From the NCBI RefSeq assembly GCF_004349065.1, contig NZ_SMKZ01000064.1, positions 1 through 36,158 on the forward strand: a stretch of 36,158 nt of DNA. Direction: 5' to 3'. Source of the DNA: Jiangella asiatica (GTDB lineage: Bacteria; Actinomycetota; Actinomycetes; Jiangellales; Jiangellaceae). Position 1 is the stretch's first letter. Each line of letters starts with the position of its first letter. Under the pieces are notes generated by a model, which was not told the DNA's origin, ran no database searches, and was given only the letters and a program-made list of their open reading frames with translations. Both the position numbers and the translations under genes were made by a program. Shown here piece by piece: positions 15,649 through 22,744 of this stretch.

Positions 15649-17079
15649 GTGTCGACCGTCCTGGGGTGCGAGCAGCCGCGGCTGTTCACGCTGCCGCTGC
15701 GCGAGCTGACACCGGAGACGTCGCTGGGCTTCGAGGCCACCGAGTGGATCGAGAAGCACCTGTTCCCGCTGCTGCCGTGGCAGCGCTGGTGGCTGGTGCA
15801 CGCGCTGGAGCTGCGGCCGGACGGGACGCTGCGGTTCCGCACGCTGATCACGCTGATCGCCCGGCAGAACGGCAAGAGCCGGCTCATGCAGGCGCTCACG
15901 TTGTGGATGATCTTCACCGGCCGCGCCAAGTTGGCGTTGGGTGCCGCGCAGTCGCTCGACGTCGCCCGGGAGGCGTGGACCGGCGCCGTCGACCTCGCCC
16001 AGGACGACGACGACCTGCGCATGGACATTGCCCGCGTGCGGATGGCGAACGGCGAGCAGGAGCTGCGCCTGGCCAGCGGCGCCCGCTACAAGATCACGGC
16101 GGCGACGAGGTCAGCCGGCCGCGGCCTGTCCGTCGACCTGCTGAACCTCGACGAGCTGCGCGAGCACCGCGACTGGCTCGCCTGGGGTGCGCTCTCGAAG
16201 ACGACGACGGCCCGGCCGCAGGCGATCACCGCGGCGTTCTCCAATGCCGGCGACGACGACAGCGTGGTGCTGAACAGCCTCCGTGACGGCGCGCTGGCGG
16301 CGATCGAGGACCCGGAGACGAGGGTGTTCCTCGCCGAGTGGTCCGCACCGGACGGCTGCGAGCTCGACGACGTGGAGGCCATCCGCCAGGCGAACCCGGG
16401 CCTCGGGCACATCATCGACATCGACAGCATCCACGCTGCCCGGCTCGTCGACCCGCCGGCCGTCTACCGCACCGAGACGCTGTGTCAGCGCGTCGCCGCG
16501 ATGGACGGAGCGATCGATCTTGCCGCCTGGACCGACAGCGGCGACATCGGCACCCTCGACGGCGTCCGCGACCGCGTGTGCCTCGGCCTCGACGTGAGCC
16601 CGGACCTGCAGCACGTCACGCTCGTGGCTGCCGCCCTCCTCGACGACGGCCGGGTGCGCGCCGAGGTGGTCGCCGCGTGGTCCAGCACCGAGGACGCACG
16701 CTACGAGCTGGATGAGCTGCTGGACCGCATCAAGCCGCGCGCCGTCGGATGGCTGCCAGGTGGGCCGGCCGCCGCTCTCGCCGCAGACCTGCGGGGCCGG
16801 CGAGGTCTCACCGAGATCAAGTCGGCCGACGTCGGCGCCATCTGCCAGGGCCTGGCCGAATTCGTGTCCGCCAGGCGTGTTCTGCACTCGAATGACCCGT
16901 TGCTGACTGCGCAGGTGCAGGGCGCATCGAAGCTGTACAGCGGCGACGGATGGCGATTCACGCGCAAGGGAGTCGGCCACGTCGACGGCGTCTACGCGCT
17001 GAGCGCCGCCGTGCACCTCGCGCGCACCCTCCCAGCGCCACGCGAACGCCCACGCCTGATCCTGCCGCGCGCAAGCTGA
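15649..17079 (+). CDS. terL: Terminase large subunit
   Basis: 476 residues; packages phage DNA into the prohead. The N-terminal ATPase has LIARQNGKSRL (about residues 70-80), the variant P-loop of many actinophage terminases, preceded by the LLPWQRWWLVHALE adenine-binding-type motif. SVDLLNLDELREHRD (about residue 165) is the Walker B region with its acidic residue. The nuclease half contains VCLGLDVSPDLQHVTLVAA, the first metal-binding Asp region, and the C-terminal DGVYALSAAVHLARTL. Length is normal. It is the only late gene on the plus strand. The GTG start follows the divergent control region without a Shine-Dalgarno; a leaderless transcript is possible. It converges on the HNH gene, with 93 bp between the stops. 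Confidence 0.93.
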   Translation: MSTVLGCEQPRLFTLPLRELTPETSLGFEATEWIEKHLFPLLPWQRWWLVHALELRPDGTLRFRTLITLIARQNGKSRLMQALTLWMIFTGRAKLALGAAQSLDVAREAWTGAVDLAQDDDDLRMDIARVRMANGEQELRLASGARYKITAATRSAGRGLSVDLLNLDELREHRDWLAWGALSKTTTARPQAITAAFSNAGDDDSVVLNSLRDGALAAIEDPETRVFLAEWSAPDGCELDDVEAIRQANPGLGHIIDIDSIHAARLVDPPAVYRTETLCQRVAAMDGAIDLAAWTDSGDIGTLDGVRDRVCLGLDVSPDLQHVTLVAAALLDDGRVRAEVVAAWSSTEDARYELDELLDRIKPRAVGWLPGGPAAALAADLRGRRGLTEIKSADVGAICQGLAEFVSARRVLHSNDPLLTAQVQGASKLYSGDGWRFTRKGVGHVDGVYALSAAVHLARTLPAPRERPRLILPRAS

Positions 17080-17172
17080 TCAAGAGAGAGAGATTCATAG
17101 GGGGCATGGATGTCCGCGGCTGGTGGTGCGGGAAAAATGGGACCTGCTGTCACCTGCTGGGTCTGTGACTAC

Positions 17173-17436
17173 TCACCACTGTGTTCTTGGTCTGGGTGGT
17201 GGGTCCTTCGCGAGGCGTGTCGGATCGCCGACTCGCAGGTTGCAGTGCTTGCAGCTGGCGACGAGGTGAGCTGGGTCGTCGCCTGTGACGCTGCGCCCGA
17301 GTGTGTGGTGTACCTCGGTGGCGATGGTGGTGCATCCGGGTAGCTGCAGTCGGCAGCGTCGTCCGTCGCGGGCGAGCACCCGTGCACGGACGACGCGCCA
17401 TGCACGGGTGCTGCCCTTGGCCCACGCTTTGCTCAC
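17173..17436 (-). CDS. HNH endonuclease
   Basis: 87 residues. The core is RARVLARDGRRCRLQLPGC, then EVHHTLGRS and a closing ASCKHCNLRVGD: a zinc-binding Cys set around a beta-beta-alpha metal finger with the HH catalytic pair and the final Asn. HNH proteins encoded beside terminases in HK97-like phages stimulate terminase cutting at the cos site, and this gene lies next to terL, though on the other strand. The GTG start at 17436 overlaps the stop of the preceding gene (GTGA). The longer frame upstream is Arg/His-rich and looks like a shadow of the 117-residue gene. Confidence 0.85.
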   Translation of the reverse strand: MSKAWAKGSTRAWRVVRARVLARDGRRCRLQLPGCTTIATEVHHTLGRSVTGDDPAHLVASCKHCNLRVGDPTRLAKDPPPRPRTQW

Positions 17437-17786
17437 GTCGGGATGGTGGAGGCGAACAGGTACCCGGTAGAGCCGAGCACACCGACGGTGGCGATGAGTA
17501 CCTGGCTGATGTGGCCGGCGTCGGATGGGCGTGGTGTGCGCTGGCCCTCGCTGATCTTGCGGCGGTGGCGCCGGCAGCGTCGGCAGGCGCAGGCTCGTGC
17601 GCGTTCGGCGAGTAGCTGTTCTCCGAGTGCGCGGATGGTGTCCCGCTGTTCGGCGACTCGTTCGGTGGCGTCGGTGAGCAGCTGTTCGACGGCGGGCGGC
17701 ATGTCGCGCCACCAGGGCGAGTCGGCGCTGTTGGCCAGGTGCTGCTCCAGCTGTGCTCGTGCGGTCTCTCGTGCGTCGTCGCTCAT
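17433..17786 (-). CDS. Hypothetical phage protein with Cys cluster
   Basis: 117 residues. The N-terminal two thirds are helical and acidic-basic mixed (ARAQLEQHLANSADSPWWRDMPPAVEQLLTD, then a coiled-coil-like ERVAEQRDTIRALGEQLLAERA). A cluster ACACRRCRRH could bind a metal. The C-terminal 25 residues are hydrophobic (HISQVLIATVGVLGSTGYLFAS). Start and stop overlap the neighbouring genes by ATGA and GTGA, so it is co-translated between the winged-helix protein and the HNH nuclease. A small terminase role is conceivable from its position but no helix-turn-helix is visible. I do not recognise the family. Confidence 0.6.
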   Translation of the reverse strand: MSDDARETARAQLEQHLANSADSPWWRDMPPAVEQLLTDATERVAEQRDTIRALGEQLLAERARACACRRCRRHRRKISEGQRTPRPSDAGHISQVLIATVGVLGSTGYLFASTIPT

Positions 17787-18496
17787 GCTGCTGCTCTCCT
17801 CTCGCTGATGATCTTGTTCACGATGATCTGCGGAGTGTGGACCCCGTTGGCGAGCATGCCGTCGACCTCCGAGCGCTCGATATCGCCGACCGGCTCGTGG
17901 CCTCTCATCGCCAGCGATTCGTCGATGCAGCCGGTGACGTCGTCGTGGCTGTCGTCGATGCAGTGCCAGCCGTCGTCGCGTTCTTCGACGTGATCACTCC
18001 ATCGCCAGGGCCGCGACTCGTCGCGGTCCCGACGAGGAGGAGGCGACGAAGGAGCCGACGACGAGGCGGAACGCTCTTCTTCGTCTCGGTCCTTCGTCTC
18101 GGTCCTTCGTATAGCGCCTGGTTCTCCGACGCCTGGTTCTCCGACGCCGGTTTTCCAGTCCTCGGCGCCACCTGCAAGGATGCCGGATTCGCCCTGGTCG
18201 GAGTGCTGCGGCGTCTCATACACGAACGTGACCGTGATCCATCGCCCTCGCTCGCCCCGCTGCTTGCGCCGCACGACGTAGCCGGCGTCCTCCAGCTCCC
18301 GCAGCGCTGCACGGATCGCATCGCGCCCCTCGCGACCCTCACGGGTCAGCTGGGTGGAGTTGGTGCGCCAGTCCGCCGGTCGGCTGAGGATGGCGGCCAG
18401 CAGGCCGCGAGCACGGAACGACAGGCGCTCGTCGCGCAGCAGCGCGTTGTCCAGGATGGTGAAGTGCGCCGTGTGACCCGGAGCCCTGACAATCAT
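17783..18496 (-). CDS. Winged-helix phage replication or regulatory protein
   Basis: 237 residues. The N-terminal 90 residues are a winged helix common in actinophage early regions (HFTILDNALLRDERLSFRARG, LSRPADWRTNSTQLTREGREGRDAIRAALRELEDAGYVVRR), close to replisome-organiser and DnaD-type N-termini. A disordered linker (SASSSAPSSPPPRRDRDE) leads to a C-terminal acidic and helical part with CIDESLAMRGHEPVG and PQIIVNKIISERR. A role in replication initiation is the best guess. Two tandem repeats lie in the linker coding region: 13 bp twice (18081-18106) and 15 bp twice (18115-18144, giving GVGEP repeated). The start at 18496 overlaps the upstream stop (ATGA); the longer frame is a shadow. Confidence 0.75.
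   Translation of the reverse strand: MIVRAPGHTAHFTILDNALLRDERLSFRARGLLAAILSRPADWRTNSTQLTREGREGRDAIRAALRELEDAGYVVRRKQRGERGRWITVTFVYETPQHSDQGESGILAGGAEDWKTGVGEPGVGEPGAIRRTETKDRDEEERSASSSAPSSPPPRRDRDESRPWRWSDHVEERDDGWHCIDDSHDDVTGCIDESLAMRGHEPVGDIERSEVDGMLANGVHTPQIIVNKIISERRAAA
18081..18144. repeat. Two tandem duplications inside the winged-helix gene
   Basis: TCGTCTCGGTCCT is duplicated exactly (18081-18093 and 18094-18106), followed by an exact 15-bp duplication of CGCCTGGTTCTCCGA (18115-18129 and 18130-18144). The 15-bp unit keeps the frame. The 13-bp unit does not: loss of one copy would move translation into a frame that stays open to a stop at 17905. Confidence 0.85.
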
Positions 18497-18756
18497 GCCG
18501 CCACCGCCTTGGCGCGGTCGTTGATGCGGTGGCACAGGATGCAGCGCGGCTCGTAGTCGTCCGGCCACGGCGAGTACCTCAACCCTCGCGGGTTGATCAG
18601 CTCGTCGGGCGAGTCGCCTCTGTACGACCACTCCAGCGCTCGTGCGCCGCAGTCGACGCAGCGGTGCTCGGCGGCGTCACCGCGGGCCGCTGCGACTCGT
18701 TGGTGAGCGCTGGAGTACGCCGGGGTCGTCGTTCGGTAGCCGCCGCGCGCCATCAT
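18493..18756 (-). CDS. Small zinc-binding HNH-like protein
   Basis: 87 residues with two CxxC pairs, HRCVDCGARALEWSY and RCILCHRINDRA, spaced about 38 residues apart. The intervening segment (GDSPDELINPRGLRYSPWPDDYEP) is typical of actinophage early proteins that resemble HNH nucleases but lack an obvious HH pair. Zinc binding is likely; DNA cutting is not assured. The ATG at 18756 overlaps the upstream stop (ATGATG) and has GAGG in front. Confidence 0.7.
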   Translation of the reverse strand: MMARGGYRTTTPAYSSAHQRVAAARGDAAEHRCVDCGARALEWSYRGDSPDELINPRGLRYSPWPDDYEPRCILCHRINDRAKAVAA

Positions 18757-18962
18757 GCACCTCGCAGCAGGTCGGCGAGACGGTCACGCTGCTCGGGAGT
18801 CAGCGGAGGGAATGAATCGACGAGATTCTTGATGTATTCCTCGGCATTCAGGAAATGCAATTCCCGTCGCGCTTCCTGTGCCTTTTCGTGGTGCCCCCAT
18901 CGCGTATTCTGTGCGATTTGGCCACCGAGCGACTTACGTCGCTGCTCGATCTGACTTGCCAT
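18753..18962 (-). CDS. First early gene, small helical protein
   Basis: 69 residues: MASQIEQRRKSLGGQIAQN, then TRWGHHEKAQEARRELHFLNAEEYIKNLVDSFPPLTPEQRDRLADLLRG. It is helical and basic at the N-terminus. It is the promoter-proximal gene of the early operon, with AAAGGTGAG upstream of its ATG. The opening of GGQIAQNTRWGH is reminiscent of short actinobacterial conserved hypotheticals found in integrative elements. No excisionase-type winged helix is evident. Recognised only as a conserved-looking small phage protein. Confidence 0.65.
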   Translation of the reverse strand: MASQIEQRRKSLGGQIAQNTRWGHHEKAQEARRELHFLNAEEYIKNLVDSFPPLTPEQRDRLADLLRGA

Positions 18963-19007
18963 TGAGATCTCACCTTTCGATAAGGCGATAACCTCTCTCG
19001 ACCATTA

Positions 19008-19036
19008 ACTCTAGCTGTCGTACAGTCGTTCGGCAA
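19008..19036 (-). promoter_or_regulatory. Early promoter of the prophage
   Basis: On the minus strand TTGCCG (19036-19031) and TAGAGT (19013-19008) are separated by exactly 17 bp, a good vegetative promoter, with about 45 bp to the first early gene. The spacer holds CTGT-CGT-ACAG (19016-19026), a short dyad that could be an operator. The surrounding 200 bp between integrase and early genes holds no ORF and is less GC-rich than its surroundings. Confidence 0.65.
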
Positions 19037-19122
19037 GCTGGATCATGCAGGTGATATAGGGACTCCTGGTCCCTCCGTGGCCCTATTTGAAAGAATGCCC
19101 TGGTCGCCGCTTGATCCAACAA

Positions 19123-19156
19123 GAATGGCCCCCCGGAATTCACCGAAGGGCCATTC
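19123..19156 (-). terminator. Terminator after the integrase gene
   Basis: GAATGGCCC and GGGCCATTC are perfect 9-bp inverted repeats with a 16-base loop. The hairpin starts 10 bp after the integrase stop, and on the minus strand it is followed by TTGTT. Confidence 0.75.
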
Positions 19157-19166
19157 CTATGGCGAG

Positions 19167-20522
19167 CTAGCTTCGCGGTTGGATGAGCACGCTTTCGGGC
19201 CTGAATGTCCGAATTCCTCTACCCGGCGACAACAGCTTCACCGTCATCAGCTCGGCGATGACGGCTCGCCGCTGCTGGAGGTCCAGGCCCTCCCACACCG
19301 CCCGCGCCTGCTCGGCGCCCGCGAACGCCAGCAGGGCGCTCTCCCGCGCCGCTGCTGCCAGCTGGCCGTCCAGCTGCTCCAGGCGCCCGTCGAGGCGTTC
19401 AGTGCCGACTCGCAGCTGTGAGGCCGTCAGCTCGCCGTCGGCGAACAGCACGGCCAGCTGGTCACGCCGCTGCCGCAGCGTCGCAGCCTCGGTATGCAGG
19501 GCACCGACGTCCGGGCGCTTCGCCGCGACCAGATCGGCGACGTCCGGGCGCCCCAGTCGCTCGCACACCACTGCAGTCACGAAGTCGTCGACCGGGCCGG
19601 CCGCGCGCACCACGTGGCTCTTGGAGGCGCACCGGTAGGTCCGGTTGCCGTGGTTGAGGCCGCCGGCCCGGATCAGGCCACCGCAGACGCCGCACGTCGC
19701 CAGACCCGTCAGAAGGTAGGTCCGCTCGGTCCCGGGCGACACCCGCCGCTCAGGGTCGCTGAGAATTCCCTGCACGAGCCGCCACAGCTCCTCGTCCACG
19801 ATCGCCGGCCACGCACCCTCCCCCACGACCTCACCGCGGTATGAGCGCAAGGCGGCGTAGCGCGGGTTCGCCAGGACCGTCCGGACGGCGCGAGGTGTCC
19901 ACGGGCGCCCCCACGTCGTCGTGTGGCCCTCCCAGGCACGGACGATCGACAGCACCGACCCGCCGGCGGCCACCTTCTCGAAGGCGCAGCGGACGAGCTC
20001 GGCCTCGACGGGTACCAGTTCCATGCCGTCGGAGCTGTAGCCGAACGCGCGCGGCCCCTGCGGCGGGCGTCCCTGCCGGGCACGCTGCGCATTCGCGAGC
20101 ACCTGCCGGCTCGACTTCCGCTCCACCTCACCACGGGCCACGGCGGTCAGGATACGGCCCACGAGGCGCCCGGAGTCGGTGGCGAGGTCAAGGTCTCCCT
20201 GGACGGTCACGACCGCGATGCCGGCGCGCTCGCACAGCACCACCAGGCGCTCCATGTCGGCCACGCCGCGGGTGAGCCGGTCCAGGGACCACGCCATGAT
20301 GACGTCGTACCGGCCGGCCTCGGCGTCGGCGAGGAGCTGCGTCCAGCGCGGCCGCGCGCCGTTCGTCGCGGAGACGCTGTTGTCGACGTACTCCTCGACG
20401 ACGGTCAGCCCGCGAGCCTGCGCGAGGCTGGTGCACGCGTCCCGCTGCCGATCGACGGCGGCGCCGTCACCGGTCCGGTCGAGCGACTGCCTCAGATAGA
20501 GCACTGCCCTCTTGCCATCCAT
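19167..20522 (-). CDS. int: Large serine integrase
   Basis: 451 residues; integrates and excises the prophage by breaking all four strands at a 2-bp core. The resolvase domain has the nucleophile Ser13 in YLRQS, then the conserved VDRQRDAC, MAWSLDRLTRG and AVARGEVERKS motifs. The recombinase domain follows (GPRAFGYSSDG, AVRTVLANPRYAA). A zinc ribbon with CGVCGG and YRCASKSH and a long coiled coil (about residues 340-410) complete the normal architecture. Its start is 33 bp from the attR core, so its own coding start lies beside the attP arm. The gene reads in the same direction as the interrupted host gene, whose truncated frame runs 56 bp into it, so host transcription may contribute to its expression in the lysogen. 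A terminator follows its stop. Confidence 0.95.
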   Translation of the reverse strand: MDGKRAVLYLRQSLDRTGDGAAVDRQRDACTSLAQARGLTVVEEYVDNSVSATNGARPRWTQLLADAEAGRYDVIMAWSLDRLTRGVADMERLVVLCERAGIAVVTVQGDLDLATDSGRLVGRILTAVARGEVERKSSRQVLANAQRARQGRPPQGPRAFGYSSDGMELVPVEAELVRCAFEKVAAGGSVLSIVRAWEGHTTTWGRPWTPRAVRTVLANPRYAALRSYRGEVVGEGAWPAIVDEELWRLVQGILSDPERRVSPGTERTYLLTGLATCGVCGGLIRAGGLNHGNRTYRCASKSHVVRAAGPVDDFVTAVVCERLGRPDVADLVAAKRPDVGALHTEAATLRQRRDQLAVLFADGELTASQLRVGTERLDGRLEQLDGQLAAAARESALLAFAGAEQARAVWEGLDLQQRRAVIAELMTVKLLSPGRGIRTFRPESVLIQPRS

Positions 20523-21684
20523 ACCCTGAACTATGGCATAGTCGTAACAGCTGATTGTAGTAGCGCCACTCCTCGCTGGTGCCGAACTCCTGGTCGCGCG
20601 GGCGCAGCCGCTCGATGCTCTCCAGCAGCATGGCTTTCAGCTCGACCGCGCGCTCCAGTGCGTGGTCGGCGTGGTCACGGCGCTGCAGCCGCTTGTCGAC
20701 TGCCGGCAGCCCGATGAGCGGGCTCGACACCAGCTTGCCGAGGTCGCCGTAGTTGCGCAGGGCGTCGCGGACCAGCCGGGTGAACCCGTCGTCGTCGAGG
20801 TCGGCGATCCGCGGGTGCTCGTCGCGGCGCGGCAGCGCGTCGGCGGCGTCGCGCAGATCGGACCGCTCGGCGCGCAGCTCGGGCCGGCCGGTGAAGACCA
20901 GGCGGTCGACGAGCGCCTGCAGCGGACTGGCCAGCGTGACCACCGCGATGGCCGCCCCGACGACGCCGAAGGCGAGCGGGCGCAGCGCGTCGGCGTCGTC
21001 GGCGCCGACGGCCACCAGCCCGACCTGCCCGCCGAAGACGACCACCGCGATCCCGGCACCGACCGCCGACCGGCGCAGGTCCGCGGCCACCGCCTCGCCG
21101 GCGTCCAGGGCGTTCGACACCGCGACGACGACGCCGAGGACGGCCAGGTCGAGCCCGACCCCGGCCAGCACCAGCCCGGTCGGCAGCAGGTCCAGCGACA
21201 TCAGCAGGGCCGCGGCGCCCAGCGCGAACAGTACGCTCACCAGCACGACCGCGCCCCGCCGCAGGTCGCCGCCGAGCCCGTGCTCGCGCAGCAGCACGAC
21301 CAGCGCGGCCACCAGCGGCGCCAGCACCAGCACCGCCGTCAGCGGCTCCCAGCTGCCGCCGACGACCGCGGCCGCCACCAGCTCCGCCGTCCCCAGCGGC
21401 AGGACGACCCACCGCCACCCGAGCTCGGCGGCGGAGCGCCACCGATGATCCGGCGGTAGCAGCGCGAGCAGCACGCCGGTCCAGATCAGCACCGGCAGCC
21501 CCGCGAGCACGTAGCCGGCGGCGTCGGCGAAGGACCCGTCGAACGGCGCGAACGCCAGCGCCAGCGCGTAGGCGAGCAGCCCCAGCCCGGCCCGGCGCAT
21601 GGCGGCGTCCGTCACGTCGCGGGCGATCAGGTAGAGCCCGAGCCACCAGGCGACGGAGAACGCGACGACGGCCACGATCAGCAC
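20467..21684 (-). pseudogene. Host membrane protein, 5' part, truncated by the prophage
   Basis: The first 376 codons are host sequence; after EEWRYYN the frame enters prophage DNA and ends 29 codons later with a foreign tail. At least seven hydrophobic segments fill the N-terminal 240 residues, like sensor-type membrane domains. A soluble part follows (AERSDLRDAADALPRRDEHPRIAD ... LLESIERLRPRDQEFGTSEEW). The missing C-terminus is at 3172-3363; the restored protein would have about 439 residues. No kinase or output domain is recognised. The start GTG at 21684 lacks a clear ribosome site. It is divergent from the formylglycine-generating enzyme gene. Confidence 0.85.
20527..20585. other. attR: attR (right prophage junction)
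   Basis: The prophage ends and host coding sequence begins at TT (20555-20556). The phage-side arm reads GAACTATGG (20528-20536). Joined to the left phage arm, it gives a reconstructed attP of about 55 bp in which GAAC(G)TATGG appears at both outer ends, inverted and about 27 bp from the core, the dyad expected of a serine-integrase attP. Confidence 0.75.
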
Positions 21685-21735
21685 GACAGGAGGCTAGCCG
21701 TTCGCCGTGCCGGCCCTTATGGGTACGGTGATGCG

Positions 21736-22731
21736 GTGTCGCACACGTCGGGATGTTGCGGTCCGTCCGCCGATCGCGGGCCGGCCGAAGGCCACGCGCC
21801 GTCGGGCGCCGTCGAGCTGCCGTTCACACCACCGGTCCGGGACGCCCGCGAGGTCGCCCGCGGCATGGTCCGCATCGACGGCGGTGAGTTCGCGATGGGC
21901 GGTGACGACCCCGACGCCTTCCCCGACGACGGTGAGGGCCCGGTCCGGGCGGTCACGTTGTCGCCGTACCTCATCGACGCGACCGCCGTCACCAACCGGC
22001 AGTTCGCCGCGTTCGTCAAGGCGACCGGGTACACCACGGAGGCCGAACGGTTCGGCTGGTCGTTCGTGTTCCACTTGTTCATCGGCCCGGAGCAGCGCCG
22101 GCACGTCATGGACGCGACAGTGCCGCAGGCGCCGTGGTGGAACGCCGTCGAGGGCGCGTACTGGCGGGCCCCCGACGGTCCCGGCTCGGACGTGACCACC
22201 CGGCCGCAGCACCCCGTCGTCCACGTGTCGTGGAACGACGCGAGCGCCTACGCCGCCTGGGCCGGCAAGCGACTGCCCACCGAGGCCGAGTGGGAGATGG
22301 CCGCCCGCGGCGGGCTGCGGCGCGCGAAGTTCGCCTGGGGCGACGACCTGGTGCCGAAGAACCGCTGGCGCTGCAACATCTGGCAGGGCCGGTTTCCGGC
22401 GGTCAACACGTCCGAGGACGGCCACGTCGGCCCGGCGCCGGTCAAGTCGTACCCGCCGAACGGCTACGGGCTGTACGAGGTGGCCGGCAACGTGTGGGAG
22501 TGGTGCTCGGACTGGTGGAGCACCACGTGGCACGCCGACGACCGCCCCGAGACCCGCACCGACCCGGCCGGCCCGCCCGACGGCTCCGCCCGGGTGACCC
22601 GCGGCGGCAGCTACCTGTGCCACGAGTCGTACTGCAACCGCTACCGGGTGGCCGCGCGCACCAGCAACACCCCGGACAGCTCGACGGGCAACATCGGCTT
22701 CCGCTGCGCCGCCGACCTACCGACCGGGTAG
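21736..22731 (+). CDS. Formylglycine-generating enzyme
   Basis: 331 residues. It oxidises a Cys in the CxPxR motif of target sulfatases to formylglycine, using copper and oxygen. The C-terminal active-site motif RGGSYLCHESYCNRYR contains the two catalytic Cys four residues apart, as in the human and Streptomyces enzymes; family landmarks HPVVHVSWNDASAYAAWAGKRLPTEAEWE and GNVWEW are intact, and the N-terminus carries CC (SGCCGPS). The length is normal for bacterial enzymes. No sulfatase gene is in the window; the next genes encode a PHP phosphoesterase (13 bp downstream, same strand) and PhoD. The GTG start at 21736 is preferred because upstream space is only 51 bp. Confidence 0.93.
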   Translation: MSHTSGCCGPSADRGPAEGHAPSGAVELPFTPPVRDAREVARGMVRIDGGEFAMGGDDPDAFPDDGEGPVRAVTLSPYLIDATAVTNRQFAAFVKATGYTTEAERFGWSFVFHLFIGPEQRRHVMDATVPQAPWWNAVEGAYWRAPDGPGSDVTTRPQHPVVHVSWNDASAYAAWAGKRLPTEAEWEMAARGGLRRAKFAWGDDLVPKNRWRCNIWQGRFPAVNTSEDGHVGPAPVKSYPPNGYGLYEVAGNVWEWCSDWWSTTWHADDRPETRTDPAGPPDGSARVTRGGSYLCHESYCNRYRVAARTSNTPDSSTGNIGFRCAADLPTG

Positions 22732-22744
22732 CCCGGAGCGTCGC

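Larger units (their letters stand above)
3363..20555. mobile_element. Integrated siphovirus-type prophage, about 17.2 kb
   Basis: The element is bounded by the two halves of one host gene and has a large serine integrase at its right end, reading away from attR into the element. Contents from right to left: integrase, terminator, early promoter, five overlapping early genes ending in an HNH nuclease, a large terminase in the opposite direction, the portal-protease-capsid fusion, connector genes, major tail protein, frameshifted tail chaperone, tape measure, minor tail proteins, tail fibre, and a matrixin cargo module. All head and tail functions of a small HK97-like siphovirus are recognisable. 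I do not recognise an endolysin, holin, repressor or small terminase. The GC content matches the host. Confidence 0.93.

Noticed and set aside
17110-17343. Plus-strand frame after the terminase stop
   Set aside because: It overlaps the HNH gene, which has a clear zinc-nuclease signature; composition is shadow-like.
19059-19073. GGGAC-TCCTG-GTCCC hairpin between integrase terminator and early promoter
   Set aside because: Five-bp arms only, and not positioned after a gene end; kept as background.
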